Origin: Streptomyces sp. DT2A-34
Lineage (GTDB): Bacteria > Actinomycetota > Actinomycetes > Streptomycetales > Streptomycetaceae
Direction of reading: 5' to 3'
Assembly: GCF_030499515.1 (NCBI RefSeq)
Contig: NZ_JASTWJ010000001.1
Coordinates: forward strand, 310,001-374,000
Length of the DNA stretch: 64,000 nt
Shown here: piece after piece, positions 16,731 to 25,513 of the stretch
How positions within the stretch are numbered: the first letter of the stretch is position 1
Layout of the letters: each line of letters starts with the position of its first letter
Translations under genes and position numbers: made by a program
Notes under the pieces: generated by a model
Seen by the model: only the letters and a program-made list of their open reading frames with translations
Told to the model about the DNA's origin: nothing
Databases searched by the model: none

Positions 16731-19547
16731 ATGACCTCCGTCCACGAGGGCGACCTCGTTCTCCACGCGCTCGGTCAGATGGGCACGCGCATCGACTGCG
16801 CCGGCTTCAACCGCCTCGACCTCGAAGGCCCGCAGGTGCTGTGGCTGGTCGCGTCCGGCGCCGTGGACCTGTTCGCGGTCGACGCCGGACAGCAGGGCCA
16901 CTGGCACCACCTCGGCCGCCTGGAGGCGGGCTCGCTGCTGCTCGGCCCGGTCCCGGGACCGCACCACACACTGGTGGCCCGCCCGCTCAGGGACTGCGTC
17001 GTGCACCGCATCGGGCTGCGCGAGCTGTACCAGCCCGCCAACACCCAGACATGGTCGTACGACGAGTACGGCAACCCGCAGTACGTCCCGCCGACGACGA
17101 GCCCCCTGGAATACGCCCTCGCGCTCGGCGTCGGCCGCAGCCTCTCCATTCTCTTCCAGGCACCGATGGCCACCGAGCGCGCTGCCGAGGTGACCGACGA
17201 CGACGTCTTCTGGATGCAGGTGCCGCCCGGCAGTGTGCAGTACGGCTCGCTGTACGGCGCGGAAGCCGCCGCCGACCTGCTGATGGACCCGGCGGTCTGG
17301 CAGTCCATGGTCGACCAGCAGTACCGCCTGCTGACCACCCTCGACCGCTGGATCGAGCAGCTGGAGCGCACCCACGAGACGCGCACGGCCGAGGGCATCA
17401 AGGCCGGCGAGGCGGTGCGCGCCCAGGCCGACCGGACGCTGCTGGCGTCCATCGGCAAGCGCGGCGAGAAGCGCACGACGGCCGCCGACGCGGACGCCAG
17501 CTACGCGGCCTGCAAGCTGGTCGCCGAGGCGGCCGGGATCACGCTGGCCGAGCCCGCGCAGAGCGGCACCGAGAGCGACCGGCTCGACCCGGTCGAGCGG
17601 GTGGCCATCGCGTCGCGCGTCCGTGCCCGGGCCGTACGCCTGGACGGGCGGTGGTGGCGGGACAACATCGGCCCGCTCGTCGGTCACCGGGCGCTGTCCG
17701 GTGCGCCGGTGGCACTGCTGTGGCGGCGTGGTGGCTATGTCGCCGTCCATCCGGCGACCGGCCGTGAGACGCCGGTCGAGAAGGCCAACGCGGAGGAGTT
17801 CGAGCCGCGTGCCGTGATGTTCTACCGGCCGCTGCCCGACCGCGCGCCGAGCCCGCTCAGGCTCCTGCGGTTCAGCATGCGAGGCACCGGCGGTGACCTG
17901 ACGAACCTGCTGATCAGCGGCCTGGTGACGGTGGCGATCGGGGCGCTGGTGCCGATCGCGACGGGCAAGATTCTCGGCGAGTTCGTGCCGAAGGCCCAGA
18001 CCGGGCTGATCGTGCAGTTCTGTCTGGCCGTGATGATCAGCAGCGTTGTGGCGGCGGCGTTCATGCTGCTGCAGAACCTGACGATCCTGCGCCTTGAGGG
18101 CCGTATCGAGGCGACGCTCCAACCGGCCCTGTGGGACCGGCTGCTGCGGCTGCCCACGAAGTTCTTCACCGAGCGCTCGACCGGCGAACTGGCGAGCCAG
18201 GCCATGGGCATCAGCGCGATCCGCCGGCTGATGGCGGGAGTCGGCCCCGTCGTCGCGTCGTCGGTGACGGTGGGCGCGATGAACCTGGCGCTGCTGTTCT
18301 GGTACAGCGTGCCGATGGCGATGGCGGCGATCGGCATGCTCGTCGTCATCGCGGCCGTGTTCCTGGGGCTCGGGCTGTGGCAGGTGCGCTGGCAGCGACG
18401 GCTGGTGGTGCTGAGCAACAAGCTGAACAACCAGGCGTTCCAGACGCTGCGCGGGCTGCCGAAGCTGCGCGTTGCGGCGGCCGAGAACTACGCGTACGCG
18501 GCCTGGGCGGACCGGTTCGCGCGCAGCCGTGAGCTCCAGCAGAAGGTGGGGCGGATCAAGAACCTCACCACCGTGATGGGCGCGGTGTACCTGCCGGTGT
18601 GCACGCTGCTGATGTTCATGCTGCTGGCGGGTCCGGCACGCGGGTCGATGTCGGCGGCCGCGTTCCTCACCTTCAACACCTCGGTGACGATGCTGCTGAC
18701 CTCGGTCACCCAGCTGACCGGCTCGTTCGTGTCGGTGGTGGCCGCGCTGCCGCTGTTCGAGGAGATCAAGCCGGTGCTGGACGCGACGCCCGAGGTGCGC
18801 ACGGCGAGCACCCGCCCGGGCCCGCTGACCGGGGCGATCGAGGCGCGTCGGCTGTCCTTCCGGTACTCCGACGACGGTCCCCTGATCCTCGACGACGTGT
18901 CCTTCGACGTACGCCCGGGCGAGTTCGTGGCGATCGTCGGCCCCAGCGGCTGCGGCAAGTCGACGCTGCTCAGGCTGCTGATCGGCTTCGACAAGCCGGT
19001 GTCCGGCAGCGTGCTCTACGACGGCCAGGACCTGTCGGCGCTGGACCAGTCGGCCGTGCGCCGTCAGTGCGGGGTCGTGCTCCAGCACGCGCAGCCGTTC
19101 ACCGGGTCCATCCTGGACGTCATCTGCGGTACCGAGCCGTACACGCCGGAGGAGGCTATGGCGGCGGCCGAGATGGCGGGGCTCGCCGAGGACATCAAGC
19201 GGATGCCGATGGGGCTGCACACGATCGTCTCGGGCAGCGGCGCGATCTCCGGCGGCCAGCGCCAGCGCCTGATGATCGCCCAGGCGTTGATCCGCCGCCC
19301 GCGCATCCTCTTCTTCGACGAGGCGACCAGCGCCCTCGACAACGAGACACAGCGCACGGTCATCGAGTCCACCAAGGCCCTCAACGCCACCCGCATCGTC
19401 ATCGCGCACCGCCTGTCGACGGTGCTGGACGCCGACCGCGTGATCGTGATGGAGGACGGCAAGGTGGCTCAGCAGGGCCCGCCCGCGCAGCTCCTCGCGG
19501 ACACGAACGGACGGCTGCACGAGCTGGTGCGACGCCAGATGGCGTGA
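16731..19547 (+). CDS. Second NHLP-type bacteriocin-export ABC transporter, no peptidase
   Basis: 938 aa. A long N-terminal region (~1-370) without a C39 peptidase resembles the cyclic-nucleotide-binding-like domain of NHLM-family transporters (GSLLLGPVPGPHHTLVARPL), followed by a membrane domain (~385-650) and ATPase with Walker A GPSGCGKST (~737), signature ISGGQRQR (~839) and Walker B ILFFDEATSALD (~859). It probably forms a heterodimer with the peptidase transporter. The ATG is 1 bp after the previous stop, so the two are translationally coupled. A strong nested hairpin closes the operon. Confidence 0.9.
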   Translation: MTSVHEGDLVLHALGQMGTRIDCAGFNRLDLEGPQVLWLVASGAVDLFAVDAGQQGHWHHLGRLEAGSLLLGPVPGPHHTLVARPLRDCVVHRIGLRELYQPANTQTWSYDEYGNPQYVPPTTSPLEYALALGVGRSLSILFQAPMATERAAEVTDDDVFWMQVPPGSVQYGSLYGAEAAADLLMDPAVWQSMVDQQYRLLTTLDRWIEQLERTHETRTAEGIKAGEAVRAQADRTLLASIGKRGEKRTTAADADASYAACKLVAEAAGITLAEPAQSGTESDRLDPVERVAIASRVRARAVRLDGRWWRDNIGPLVGHRALSGAPVALLWRRGGYVAVHPATGRETPVEKANAEEFEPRAVMFYRPLPDRAPSPLRLLRFSMRGTGGDLTNLLISGLVTVAIGALVPIATGKILGEFVPKAQTGLIVQFCLAVMISSVVAAAFMLLQNLTILRLEGRIEATLQPALWDRLLRLPTKFFTERSTGELASQAMGISAIRRLMAGVGPVVASSVTVGAMNLALLFWYSVPMAMAAIGMLVVIAAVFLGLGLWQVRWQRRLVVLSNKLNNQAFQTLRGLPKLRVAAAENYAYAAWADRFARSRELQQKVGRIKNLTTVMGAVYLPVCTLLMFMLLAGPARGSMSAAAFLTFNTSVTMLLTSVTQLTGSFVSVVAALPLFEEIKPVLDATPEVRTASTRPGPLTGAIEARRLSFRYSDDGPLILDDVSFDVRPGEFVAIVGPSGCGKSTLLRLLIGFDKPVSGSVLYDGQDLSALDQSAVRRQCGVVLQHAQPFTGSILDVICGTEPYTPEEAMAAAEMAGLAEDIKRMPMGLHTIVSGSGAISGGQRQRLMIAQALIRRPRILFFDEATSALDNETQRTVIESTKALNATRIVIAHRLSTVLDADRVIVMEDGKVAQQGPPAQLLADTNGRLHELVRRQMA

Positions 19548-19591
19548 GTGCGGTGCCGGATGGCGTGCGTGCGGCGCCGGATCAAGTCCGG

Positions 19592-19645
19592 GGTCGGCTC
19601 AGGGATTCGGGGGGCAACCCCCGAGGCGTGGCCCTGAGACCGACC
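19592..19645 (+). terminator. Nested hairpin terminator of the peptide-export operon
   Basis: Outer stem GGTCGG+CTCAGGG pairs with CCCTGAG+a+CCGACC (13 bp, one bulged A); an inner stem CGGGGG/CCCCCG closes on GCAA at 19608-19623. It lies 44 bp after the transporter stop. Confidence 0.8.
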
Positions 19646-19773
19646 CTGACCGCGACCCGGTGCCTTCCCTGATTCCCGTCCTGTTCGGTTGTGACCTCGG
19701 TCGGATCACTGCCACCTTCGATCTTGCGGGTCTCCCCCGTGATCCGTTTCGCAGGACGCTCGGGAAGGACTTC

Positions 19774-21294
19774 ATGCGGCCGATCATCAGAGCGCTCACC
19801 GCAGCGCTCACCGCCGGATTACTCGCCGGGGTGTCGATGCCGGGCGCGGCGTCGGCGCACTCCAGCAGTCATGACAGCAACTCGACAACACAGAAGGCGA
19901 TCGACTGGAAACCATGCGCCCAGGACGCCACGGCGGAGTGCGGGACCCTGCGCCTGCCTGTCGACTGGGCACGCCCGTCGGGCGAGACGTTCGATCTCGC
20001 GGTGGGCCGTCGCAAGGCGACCGATCCGGATCGCCGCGTCGGGGTGCTGTTGGTCAACCCGGGCGGGCCGGGCGCCTCGGGTGTGAACTTCGCCGTGGCG
20101 GACGCCAAGTCCCACTTCGGTCCCGACATCCAGGAGCGGTTCGACATCGTCGGGTTCGACCCCCGGGGCGTCGGCGCCAGCCATCCGGTGAAGTGCTCCA
20201 CCGAACTGCTGCGCCAACAGCCGTCGGTCTACCCCCGCGACCAGGCGGAGTTCGATCGACTCGCCGAGTTCAACCGCGCGTTGCGCGAGGACTGCCGGCG
20301 GCACACCGGTCCGCTCTTCGACCACGCCGACACCTTGAGCGTCGTCCGGGACATGGACGCGCTCCGTGGGGCGCTGGGCGAGGAGAAGATCAACTACTTC
20401 GGCCACTCCTACGGCACGCTGATCGGCGAGCAGTACGCGGAGGAGTACGGCGACCGCATCCGGACCATGGCCCTCACCGCGAACATCGACCACAGCCTCG
20501 GCGCCCGCGAGTTCCTCGTCTCCTCCGCGGCCGCCGCCGAGGACTCGTTCCACCAGTTCGTGAAGTGGTGCGACCGCACCAGCTCCTGCGCCCTGCACGG
20601 CCGGGACGTCACCGCCGTATGGGACCGCCTGCTCGCCAGGGCGGACCGGGGGGAGATACGCGATCCGGAGAGTCCGGAGCGGTTCCTGACCGCGCACAAG
20701 ATCGCGTTCGACGTCTTCATGAAGTTCTACGGCCCGCGCTGGGACGAGCTGGCCACCTATGTGGCAGGCCTCGACGCACAGGAACCGGACGCACGGCAGC
20801 GGTCCGAGCAACCCCGGCAGGACCGGTCGCCGCTGCCGCGGGAAGCGGACCAGCAGACGACGGCGGAGCCGTTCTACGCGGTCTTCTGCCAGGACTGGCG
20901 CATCCGGGCGAAGGACCACCAGGAGTACGCCGAGCTGACCCGGGCCGAGTCGGCGGCCGCGCCGCACATGCGCGGTTCACCGCGCGTGCACCCCGCGGTG
21001 GCGGGGTGCATCGGCTGGCCCGACGAGGTGAACAACCCGCAGCACCGTCTGCGCATCACCAAGGCACCCAAGATCCTCATGCTGCACTCACGGCACGACC
21101 CGGCGAACCACTTCACATGGGCGGCCAATGTCCACCGGCAGACCAGGGGTACGACCGTCCTGCTGCCGTACGAGGGCGCGGGACACAGCGTCTACCGGCG
21201 CAGCGACTGCACCCGTGACGCCGTGGACGACTACCTCACGGAGCTGAGCATCCCGAGCGCCGGGAGCAGTTGCGCAGCCGCCGGGACGAACTGA
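19774..21294 (+). CDS. Secreted tripeptidyl aminopeptidase (alpha/beta hydrolase, Tap/SlpD family)
   Basis: 506 aa. Signal peptide: IIRALTAALTAGLLAGVSMPGAASA. The fold is alpha/beta hydrolase with oxyanion motif NPGGPGASG and triad Ser (GHSYGTLIG), Asp (SRHDPANH), His (GAGHSVY); the C-terminal TAP-like domain matches S33 peptidases that remove N-terminal tripeptides. The ATG at 19774 is used, with GGGAAGGAC before it. Codon 16 (19819-19821), within the signal peptide, is TTA, implying bldA dependence. Confidence 0.9.
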   Translation: MRPIIRALTAALTAGLLAGVSMPGAASAHSSSHDSNSTTQKAIDWKPCAQDATAECGTLRLPVDWARPSGETFDLAVGRRKATDPDRRVGVLLVNPGGPGASGVNFAVADAKSHFGPDIQERFDIVGFDPRGVGASHPVKCSTELLRQQPSVYPRDQAEFDRLAEFNRALREDCRRHTGPLFDHADTLSVVRDMDALRGALGEEKINYFGHSYGTLIGEQYAEEYGDRIRTMALTANIDHSLGAREFLVSSAAAAEDSFHQFVKWCDRTSSCALHGRDVTAVWDRLLARADRGEIRDPESPERFLTAHKIAFDVFMKFYGPRWDELATYVAGLDAQEPDARQRSEQPRQDRSPLPREADQQTTAEPFYAVFCQDWRIRAKDHQEYAELTRAESAAAPHMRGSPRVHPAVAGCIGWPDEVNNPQHRLRITKAPKILMLHSRHDPANHFTWAANVHRQTRGTTVLLPYEGAGHSVYRRSDCTRDAVDDYLTELSIPSAGSSCAAAGTN

Positions 21295-21300
21295 TCGCGC

Positions 21301-21831
21301 TCAGGCGTCCAAGCCCGGGACCGGGGCGCCGGAGGGGACGTCGGCGGATACATAGCCGTCGTAGAACTCCTTCCACGGCGCGTCGGCCCCGGCGTGCGCT
21401 CCCTCGAAGCGCTCCCCGCGCACGTGCGCGTCGAGGGCGGCCAGGCAGACCTCCCAGCCGGCGCTGTTGCGGGCGGCGGTGTTCTCGGCGACGAGGATGT
21501 TGGTGAGGGTGAAGCGGGTGCGCCCGTCGTCCAGGGCCTCCAGGTCGAAGTGCAGTTCGTCGCCGCCCCACTCGAAGGACAGGTGCCGGGGCTCGTCGAC
21601 GGCGATCACCCGGCCCGTGGAGTCCTCCATGTTCGGGTCGCCGCTGAACCTGATGGTGCCGCCGGGGCGCAGCTCGATCTCGGCGCGGGACGGGAACCAG
21701 TGGGCCAGTTCGTCGGCGTCGGTCAGGAACCGCCAGACGCGCTCGACGGGATGGTCGTAGGTACGGCTGAAGCGGACGGCCGGGCGGCCGTCGTCCAGGG
21801 TCAGAAAGGTGCCGGTGAGGTCGGCGGTCAT
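21301..21831 (-). CDS. SRPBCC/AHSA1-family protein
   Basis: 176 aa. START-like fold marks: VRFSRTYDHPVERVWRFLTDADELAHWFP, cut short here to its key part WRFLTDADELAHWFP, then GGTIRFSGDP, and LSFEWGGDELHFDLEAL. AHSA1-type proteins paired with an ArsR regulator are common in actinobacteria; the ligand is unknown. Its start overlaps the arsR-type stop by 4 bp (ATGA), so the two are co-translated. Confidence 0.85.
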   Translation of the reverse strand: MTADLTGTFLTLDDGRPAVRFSRTYDHPVERVWRFLTDADELAHWFPSRAEIELRPGGTIRFSGDPNMEDSTGRVIAVDEPRHLSFEWGGDELHFDLEALDDGRTRFTLTNILVAENTAARNSAGWEVCLAALDAHVRGERFEGAHAGADAPWKEFYDGYVSADVPSGAPVPGLDA

Positions 21832-22190
21832 GGTGGATCAGTCCTTCGTGGTGGATTCCTCGGGGTGTGCGCCGTGTCGTCCGACATCTCGTCGAGTCGG
21901 CGGCCCAGGGCGTCCAGGCTGCGGTTCCAGAGCTCGCGGTACGGGGCCAGCCAGGCGTCGAGTTCGGCGATCGGGGCGGGATCGAGGGCGTAGACGCGGC
22001 GCTGGGCATCCTGCCGCACCCGCACCAGACCCGCCTCCCGGAGCACCTTCAGATGCTTCGACGTACTCGGCTGGCTCAGCCCGCATGCCTCCACGATCTC
22101 CCCGACGGGCCGCGGCCGCTCCAGCAGGAGCGCGACGATGGCCCGCCGGTGGGGATCGGCGAGGGCGCTCCAGAGCGAGGCGTCGGACAT
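21828..22190 (-). CDS. ArsR-family winged-helix regulator
   Basis: 120 aa. Winged-helix marks: LWSALADPHRRAIVALLLER, then GLSQPSTSKHLKVLREAGLV and a wing RQDAQRRVYALDP. No cysteine metal-site motif (ELCVCD) is present, so it is of the non-metal, SRPBCC-linked type. It probably represses its own two-gene operon. Confidence 0.88.
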   Translation of the reverse strand: MSDASLWSALADPHRRAIVALLLERPRPVGEIVEACGLSQPSTSKHLKVLREAGLVRVRQDAQRRVYALDPAPIAELDAWLAPYRELWNRSLDALGRRLDEMSDDTAHTPRNPPRRTDPP

Positions 22191-22197
22191 GGCTCCA

Positions 22198-22226
22198 ATA
22201 TGCCTCTGCGGTTATATTCCAGTCAA
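22198..22226 (-). promoter_or_regulatory. Promoter of the ArsR/SRPBCC operon
   Basis: On the minus strand, TTGACT (-35, 22226-22221) and GCATAT (-10, 22203-22198) are 17 bp apart, very close to the regulator start. The interval contains an imperfect A/T-rich dyad that may be the autoregulatory operator. Confidence 0.55.
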
Positions 22227-22291
22227 GGAATGTAAAGCCCCGCTCCTGTGCGCCCCCATTGCTCCCGCCCTGAAACGGGTACTGGCGACGC

Positions 22292-23305
22292 ATGCGAATC
22301 AGCGTCGTGGATGCAGGCTCGAACACGGTCCGACTGGTGGTGGCCGATGCGGAGGACGGGGTACCGCTGCCCGTTCACACCGAGAAATGGCGGCTGCGGC
22401 TGTCCCAGCAGGTCAGGCCCGGGGACAGCATCCCCGAGGAGGCGGTCGAGCAATTGGTCGGCGCGGTCGCCGCCGCGAGCCGGACCGCGACCAGATGGGG
22501 CGCCACCGCTCCCCTGGCCTTCGCGACCGCCGTGGTGCGCGGCGCGCCGAACCGCCAGGAGGTGGTGCGTACCGTGCGCACGCGGACGGGGGTGAGTCTG
22601 TGCATCCTGCCGGGCGAGGTCGAGGCCGAGCTCACCTTCCTCGGGGCGCGGCGGTGGATGGGCTGGCGGTCGGGGCCGCTCGCCCTGCTGGACATCGGCG
22701 GCGGCTCGCTCGAAGTGGCCTTCGGTCGTGGCCGGTTACCGGACTTCGTGGCGTCGCTGCCGCTCGGCGCGGCACGGCTGACCCATGAGTTCTTCGCCGA
22801 CGAGGACCCGCCGGCGACGCGCCAGGTGCGGGCGCTGCGCCGCAAGGTCCGCCATCAGCTGCGGGACGTCGCGGCCCGGATCCGCTGGGAGGGGCCGCAC
22901 ACGGCGACCGCCACCTCGCGTACGTTCCAGCAGCTGGGCCGCCTGTGCGGGGCCGCACCGGGTCGGCACGGGCCGTTCATGGAACGGCAGTTGGCGCGTT
23001 CGGAACTGCGTGAGGCCATCGGGCGCCTGGCCGTGCTGCCCGCCGCCGAGCGCGCCCTGCTGCCCGGCATCTCCGCACCGCGCGCCGCCCAGAGCCTGGC
23101 CGGCGCGGTGGTCGCGCACACGGCGATGAAGCTGACCGGCCTCAGTACGGTGACGATCTGTCCGTGGGCGATCCGCGAAGGGATCATGCTGCGGCACATC
23201 GAGGACGGCGCGTCCTGGTGGGCGGAGATCAGCCGCCTCAACGACGAGGCCGTTCCGTCCGACCCGGTGCCCCTGCGGATCGCGAGCGCGCCCGCGACCA
23301 GCTGA
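22292..23305 (+). CDS. Ppx/GppA-family exopolyphosphatase
   Basis: 337 aa, the short two-domain form common in actinobacteria. ASKHA phosphate motifs: DAGSNTVRLVVAD at the N-terminus and LLDIGGGSLEVAFG (~130-143). Expected to cleave terminal phosphate from polyphosphate or pppGpp. Codon 149 (22736-22738) is TTA, so translation may depend on bldA. The ATG at 22292 gives the conserved MRISVVDAGSN start. Divergent from the ArsR operon. Confidence 0.85.
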   Translation: MRISVVDAGSNTVRLVVADAEDGVPLPVHTEKWRLRLSQQVRPGDSIPEEAVEQLVGAVAAASRTATRWGATAPLAFATAVVRGAPNRQEVVRTVRTRTGVSLCILPGEVEAELTFLGARRWMGWRSGPLALLDIGGGSLEVAFGRGRLPDFVASLPLGAARLTHEFFADEDPPATRQVRALRRKVRHQLRDVAARIRWEGPHTATATSRTFQQLGRLCGAAPGRHGPFMERQLARSELREAIGRLAVLPAAERALLPGISAPRAAQSLAGAVVAHTAMKLTGLSTVTICPWAIREGIMLRHIEDGASWWAEISRLNDEAVPSDPVPLRIASAPATS

Positions 23306-23356
23306 CCGCACGAAGGGCCCACGGCACGCAACCGCCCGACGACGGAAGGAGACCCC

Positions 23357-23548
23357 GTGACCGACGGCAAGAAGGAGCACAAGGAGCACGAGGAGCACCC
23401 CGAGACGGCGTTCGAAGAGGTCATCGACGAGATCGCCGACGCCGAGCACCGCACCCGGGACTCCGCCGAGCAGCGCCGCCGCAGGGGCGAGGCCGGCGAT
23501 GCCATCACCCCCAACACGCGCGCCCAGGAGGAGTCCGAGGGCGAGTGA
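23357..23548 (+). CDS. Small highly charged hypothetical protein
   Basis: 63 aa, rich in Glu, Lys, Arg and His, starting TDGKKEHKEHEEHPE; no cysteine or hydrophobic stretch, so probably disordered or helical. The GTG start follows a good ribosome binding site (GGAAGGAGA). Function not recognised. It follows the exopolyphosphatase by 51 bp, probably in one transcript. Confidence 0.6.
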   Translation: MTDGKKEHKEHEEHPETAFEEVIDEIADAEHRTRDSAEQRRRRGEAGDAITPNTRAQEESEGE

Positions 23549-23589
23549 CCGGGGCGGGTGGCCCGGCGCCCCACGGGTACTCGGCGGTC

Positions 23590-24621
23590 ATGACACACGA
23601 CCTCCGCCCGGCGCATGGCGGCGAAGGGCCCCCGCTGCCGACGGCGCGGGGCCCCGTCTCCGCTGCCGTCGAGGAGTATCTGCGGGGTGCGGGCCCGCCG
23701 CCCCGGCACCGGGATGTCGCGGGCGCGGCCGTCTACGGCGACGACCTTCAGCTGGCCCTCTACCTCTGCTACGAACTGCACTACCGCGGTTTCGCCGGCG
23801 TTCCCGAGTCCCTCGAGTGGGACCCGGACCTGCTGCGCGTCCGCGCCGCGCTGGAACACCGCTTCCTGACCGCGCTGCGCGCGGACGTGCCCGCTCACGA
23901 CAGCGTCGAGGACGCGCTGGCCGACCTCCTCGTGGAACCCGTCGACGGCACGGGAGTCAGTCACTTCCTGTGCGCCGAGGGCGAGTTGTGGCACGTGCGC
24001 GAGTACGCGGCCCAGCGCTCCCTGTACCACCTCAAGGAGGCGGACCCGCACGCCTGGGTGCTGCCCCGGCTGTGGGGCAGGGCCAAGTCGGGCATGGCGG
24101 CGGTGGAGTTCGACGAGTACGGCGGCGGCCGGCCCGAACGCGTCCACGCGCGCCTCTTCGCCGACCTGATGACGGACCTCGACCTGGACACGACATACGG
24201 GCGCTATCTCGACACGGCGACCGCGGAGGCCCTGGCCACGGTCAATCTGATGTCCCTGCTCGGCCTGCACCGGGCGCTGCGCGGAGCTCTCGTCGGCCAT
24301 TTCGCGGCGGTCGAGATCACCTCGTCACCGGCCTCACGGCGCCTGGCCGAGGCGATGCGCCGCACGGGTGCCGGGCCCGCCGCCGAGCACTTCTACGACG
24401 AGCATGTCGAGGCGGACGCGGTGCACGAGCAGGTCGTACGCCATGACGTCATCGGCGGCCTGCTCGCCGAGGAGCCGCACCTCGCCCCGGACGTCGCCTT
24501 CGGCATCGACGTCACCGGATATCTGGAGGACCGCCTCGCCGACCGGCTGCTCGGCTCCTGGCGCGCGGGCCGGTCGTCGCTGCGCACGCCCCCGCGGTCC
24601 GAAATACCCCTTACTTTGTGA
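23590..24621 (+). CDS. Iron-containing redox enzyme family protein (haem-oxygenase-like fold)
   Basis: 343 aa. Candidate metal ligands fall in HVREYAAQRSLYHLKEADPH, AAVEFDEYGGG and HFYDEHVEADAVHEQV, the pattern of the haem-oxygenase-like di-iron oxidase family. The substrate is unknown; some relatives oxidise amino or fatty acids. Start ATG at 23590 is preferred to the far upstream in-frame start inside the exopolyphosphatase gene. Its stop abuts the next start. Confidence 0.8.
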   Translation: MTHDLRPAHGGEGPPLPTARGPVSAAVEEYLRGAGPPPRHRDVAGAAVYGDDLQLALYLCYELHYRGFAGVPESLEWDPDLLRVRAALEHRFLTALRADVPAHDSVEDALADLLVEPVDGTGVSHFLCAEGELWHVREYAAQRSLYHLKEADPHAWVLPRLWGRAKSGMAAVEFDEYGGGRPERVHARLFADLMTDLDLDTTYGRYLDTATAEALATVNLMSLLGLHRALRGALVGHFAAVEITSSPASRRLAEAMRRTGAGPAAEHFYDEHVEADAVHEQVVRHDVIGGLLAEEPHLAPDVAFGIDVTGYLEDRLADRLLGSWRAGRSSLRTPPRSEIPLTL

Positions 24622-25296
24622 ATGCCGGGGTACCCGGGGCCGGTGAAGACACTGGTGCCTCCGGGCGTCTACGCCCCTCAGGAAGACACCGCCCTGCTCG
24701 TCGGCGCCCTGCACGACGAGCCGCTGCCCGACGGTGCGCACGTCCTCGACGTGGGGACCGGTTCGGGCGCGCTGGCGATCGAAGCCGCTCGACGCGGCAC
24801 GCAGGTGACCGCGGTGGACGTGTCCTGGCGGGCGGTGTGCGCGGCGCGGCTGAACACCCGGCTGGCCGGGCTCGATGTCCGCATCCGGCACGGCAACCTC
24901 TTCGCCCCGGTGCGGGGGCAGTCGTTCGACCTCATCCTGGCCAATCCGCCGTACGTACCCGCGCCGGACACGGGACGCGCCCCGCACGGTGCGGCCCGGT
25001 CCTGGGACGCGGGCCAGGACGGACGGCTCCTCCTCGACCGGATCTGCCGGGAGGCCCCGGCCCTGCTGCGCCCCGGCGGCGTTCTCCTCGTCGTGCACTC
25101 GGCGCTCAGCTGCCCCGGCCGGACCCTGACGCACCTGCGCGGGGCAGGGCTGAAGGCATCCGTGACGCGGCGTCGGGTGATCCCGTTCGGCCCCGTGCTG
25201 CGGTCGCGGGAGAGCTGGCTGCGAGAGCGCGGCCTGCTGAGCGCCCCGGACCACAGGGAGGAACTGGTGGTCGTCCGTGCCGAACTCCCCGTCTGA
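24622..25296 (+). CDS. HemK2/MTQ2-like class I SAM methyltransferase
   Basis: 224 aa. SAM motif LDVGTGSGALAIEAA (~43-57) and NPPYVP (~110-115), the signature of N-methyltransferases acting on Gln or Asn amides or nucleobases. Short like HemK2/PrmC-related methyltransferases that lack the PrmC N-terminal domain. ATG at 24622 directly follows the previous stop; a GTG at 24643 giving VKTLVPPGVY is an alternative. Overlaps the CDGSH gene by 20 bp. Confidence 0.8.
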   Translation: MPGYPGPVKTLVPPGVYAPQEDTALLVGALHDEPLPDGAHVLDVGTGSGALAIEAARRGTQVTAVDVSWRAVCAARLNTRLAGLDVRIRHGNLFAPVRGQSFDLILANPPYVPAPDTGRAPHGAARSWDAGQDGRLLLDRICREAPALLRPGGVLLVVHSALSCPGRTLTHLRGAGLKASVTRRRVIPFGPVLRSRESWLRERGLLSAPDHREELVVVRAELPV

Positions 25297-25483
25297 CGAA
25301 CCGCGCCGCATCAAGGTCCAGCGCCAGGGTCCCCTCTTGGTGGAGGGCCCGGTGGAGGTGGAGCTGGAGGACGGCACGATCGTCACGTCCGACCGCTTCC
25401 GCGTCGCCCTGTGCACCTGCCGCCGCAGCCGCCGCTACCCGTGGTGCGACACCAGCCACCGCGACCGGTCCAAGGATCGGTGA
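25277..25483 (+). CDS. CDGSH-type iron-sulfur protein
   Basis: 68 aa. ALCTCRRSRRYPWCDTSHRD carries the C-x-C-x(n)-P-x-C-D-x-S-H 2Fe-2S motif of the mitoNEET family, with Thr in place of Gly (CDTSH). The start is the GTG at 25277, inside the methyltransferase gene. Role unknown; a small redox or cluster-transfer protein. Confidence 0.85.
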   Translation: MPNSPSDEPRRIKVQRQGPLLVEGPVEVELEDGTIVTSDRFRVALCTCRRSRRYPWCDTSHRDRSKDR

Positions 25484-25513
25484 GCCGGTCGATCAGGTCG
25501 ATCAGTGAGCCGG

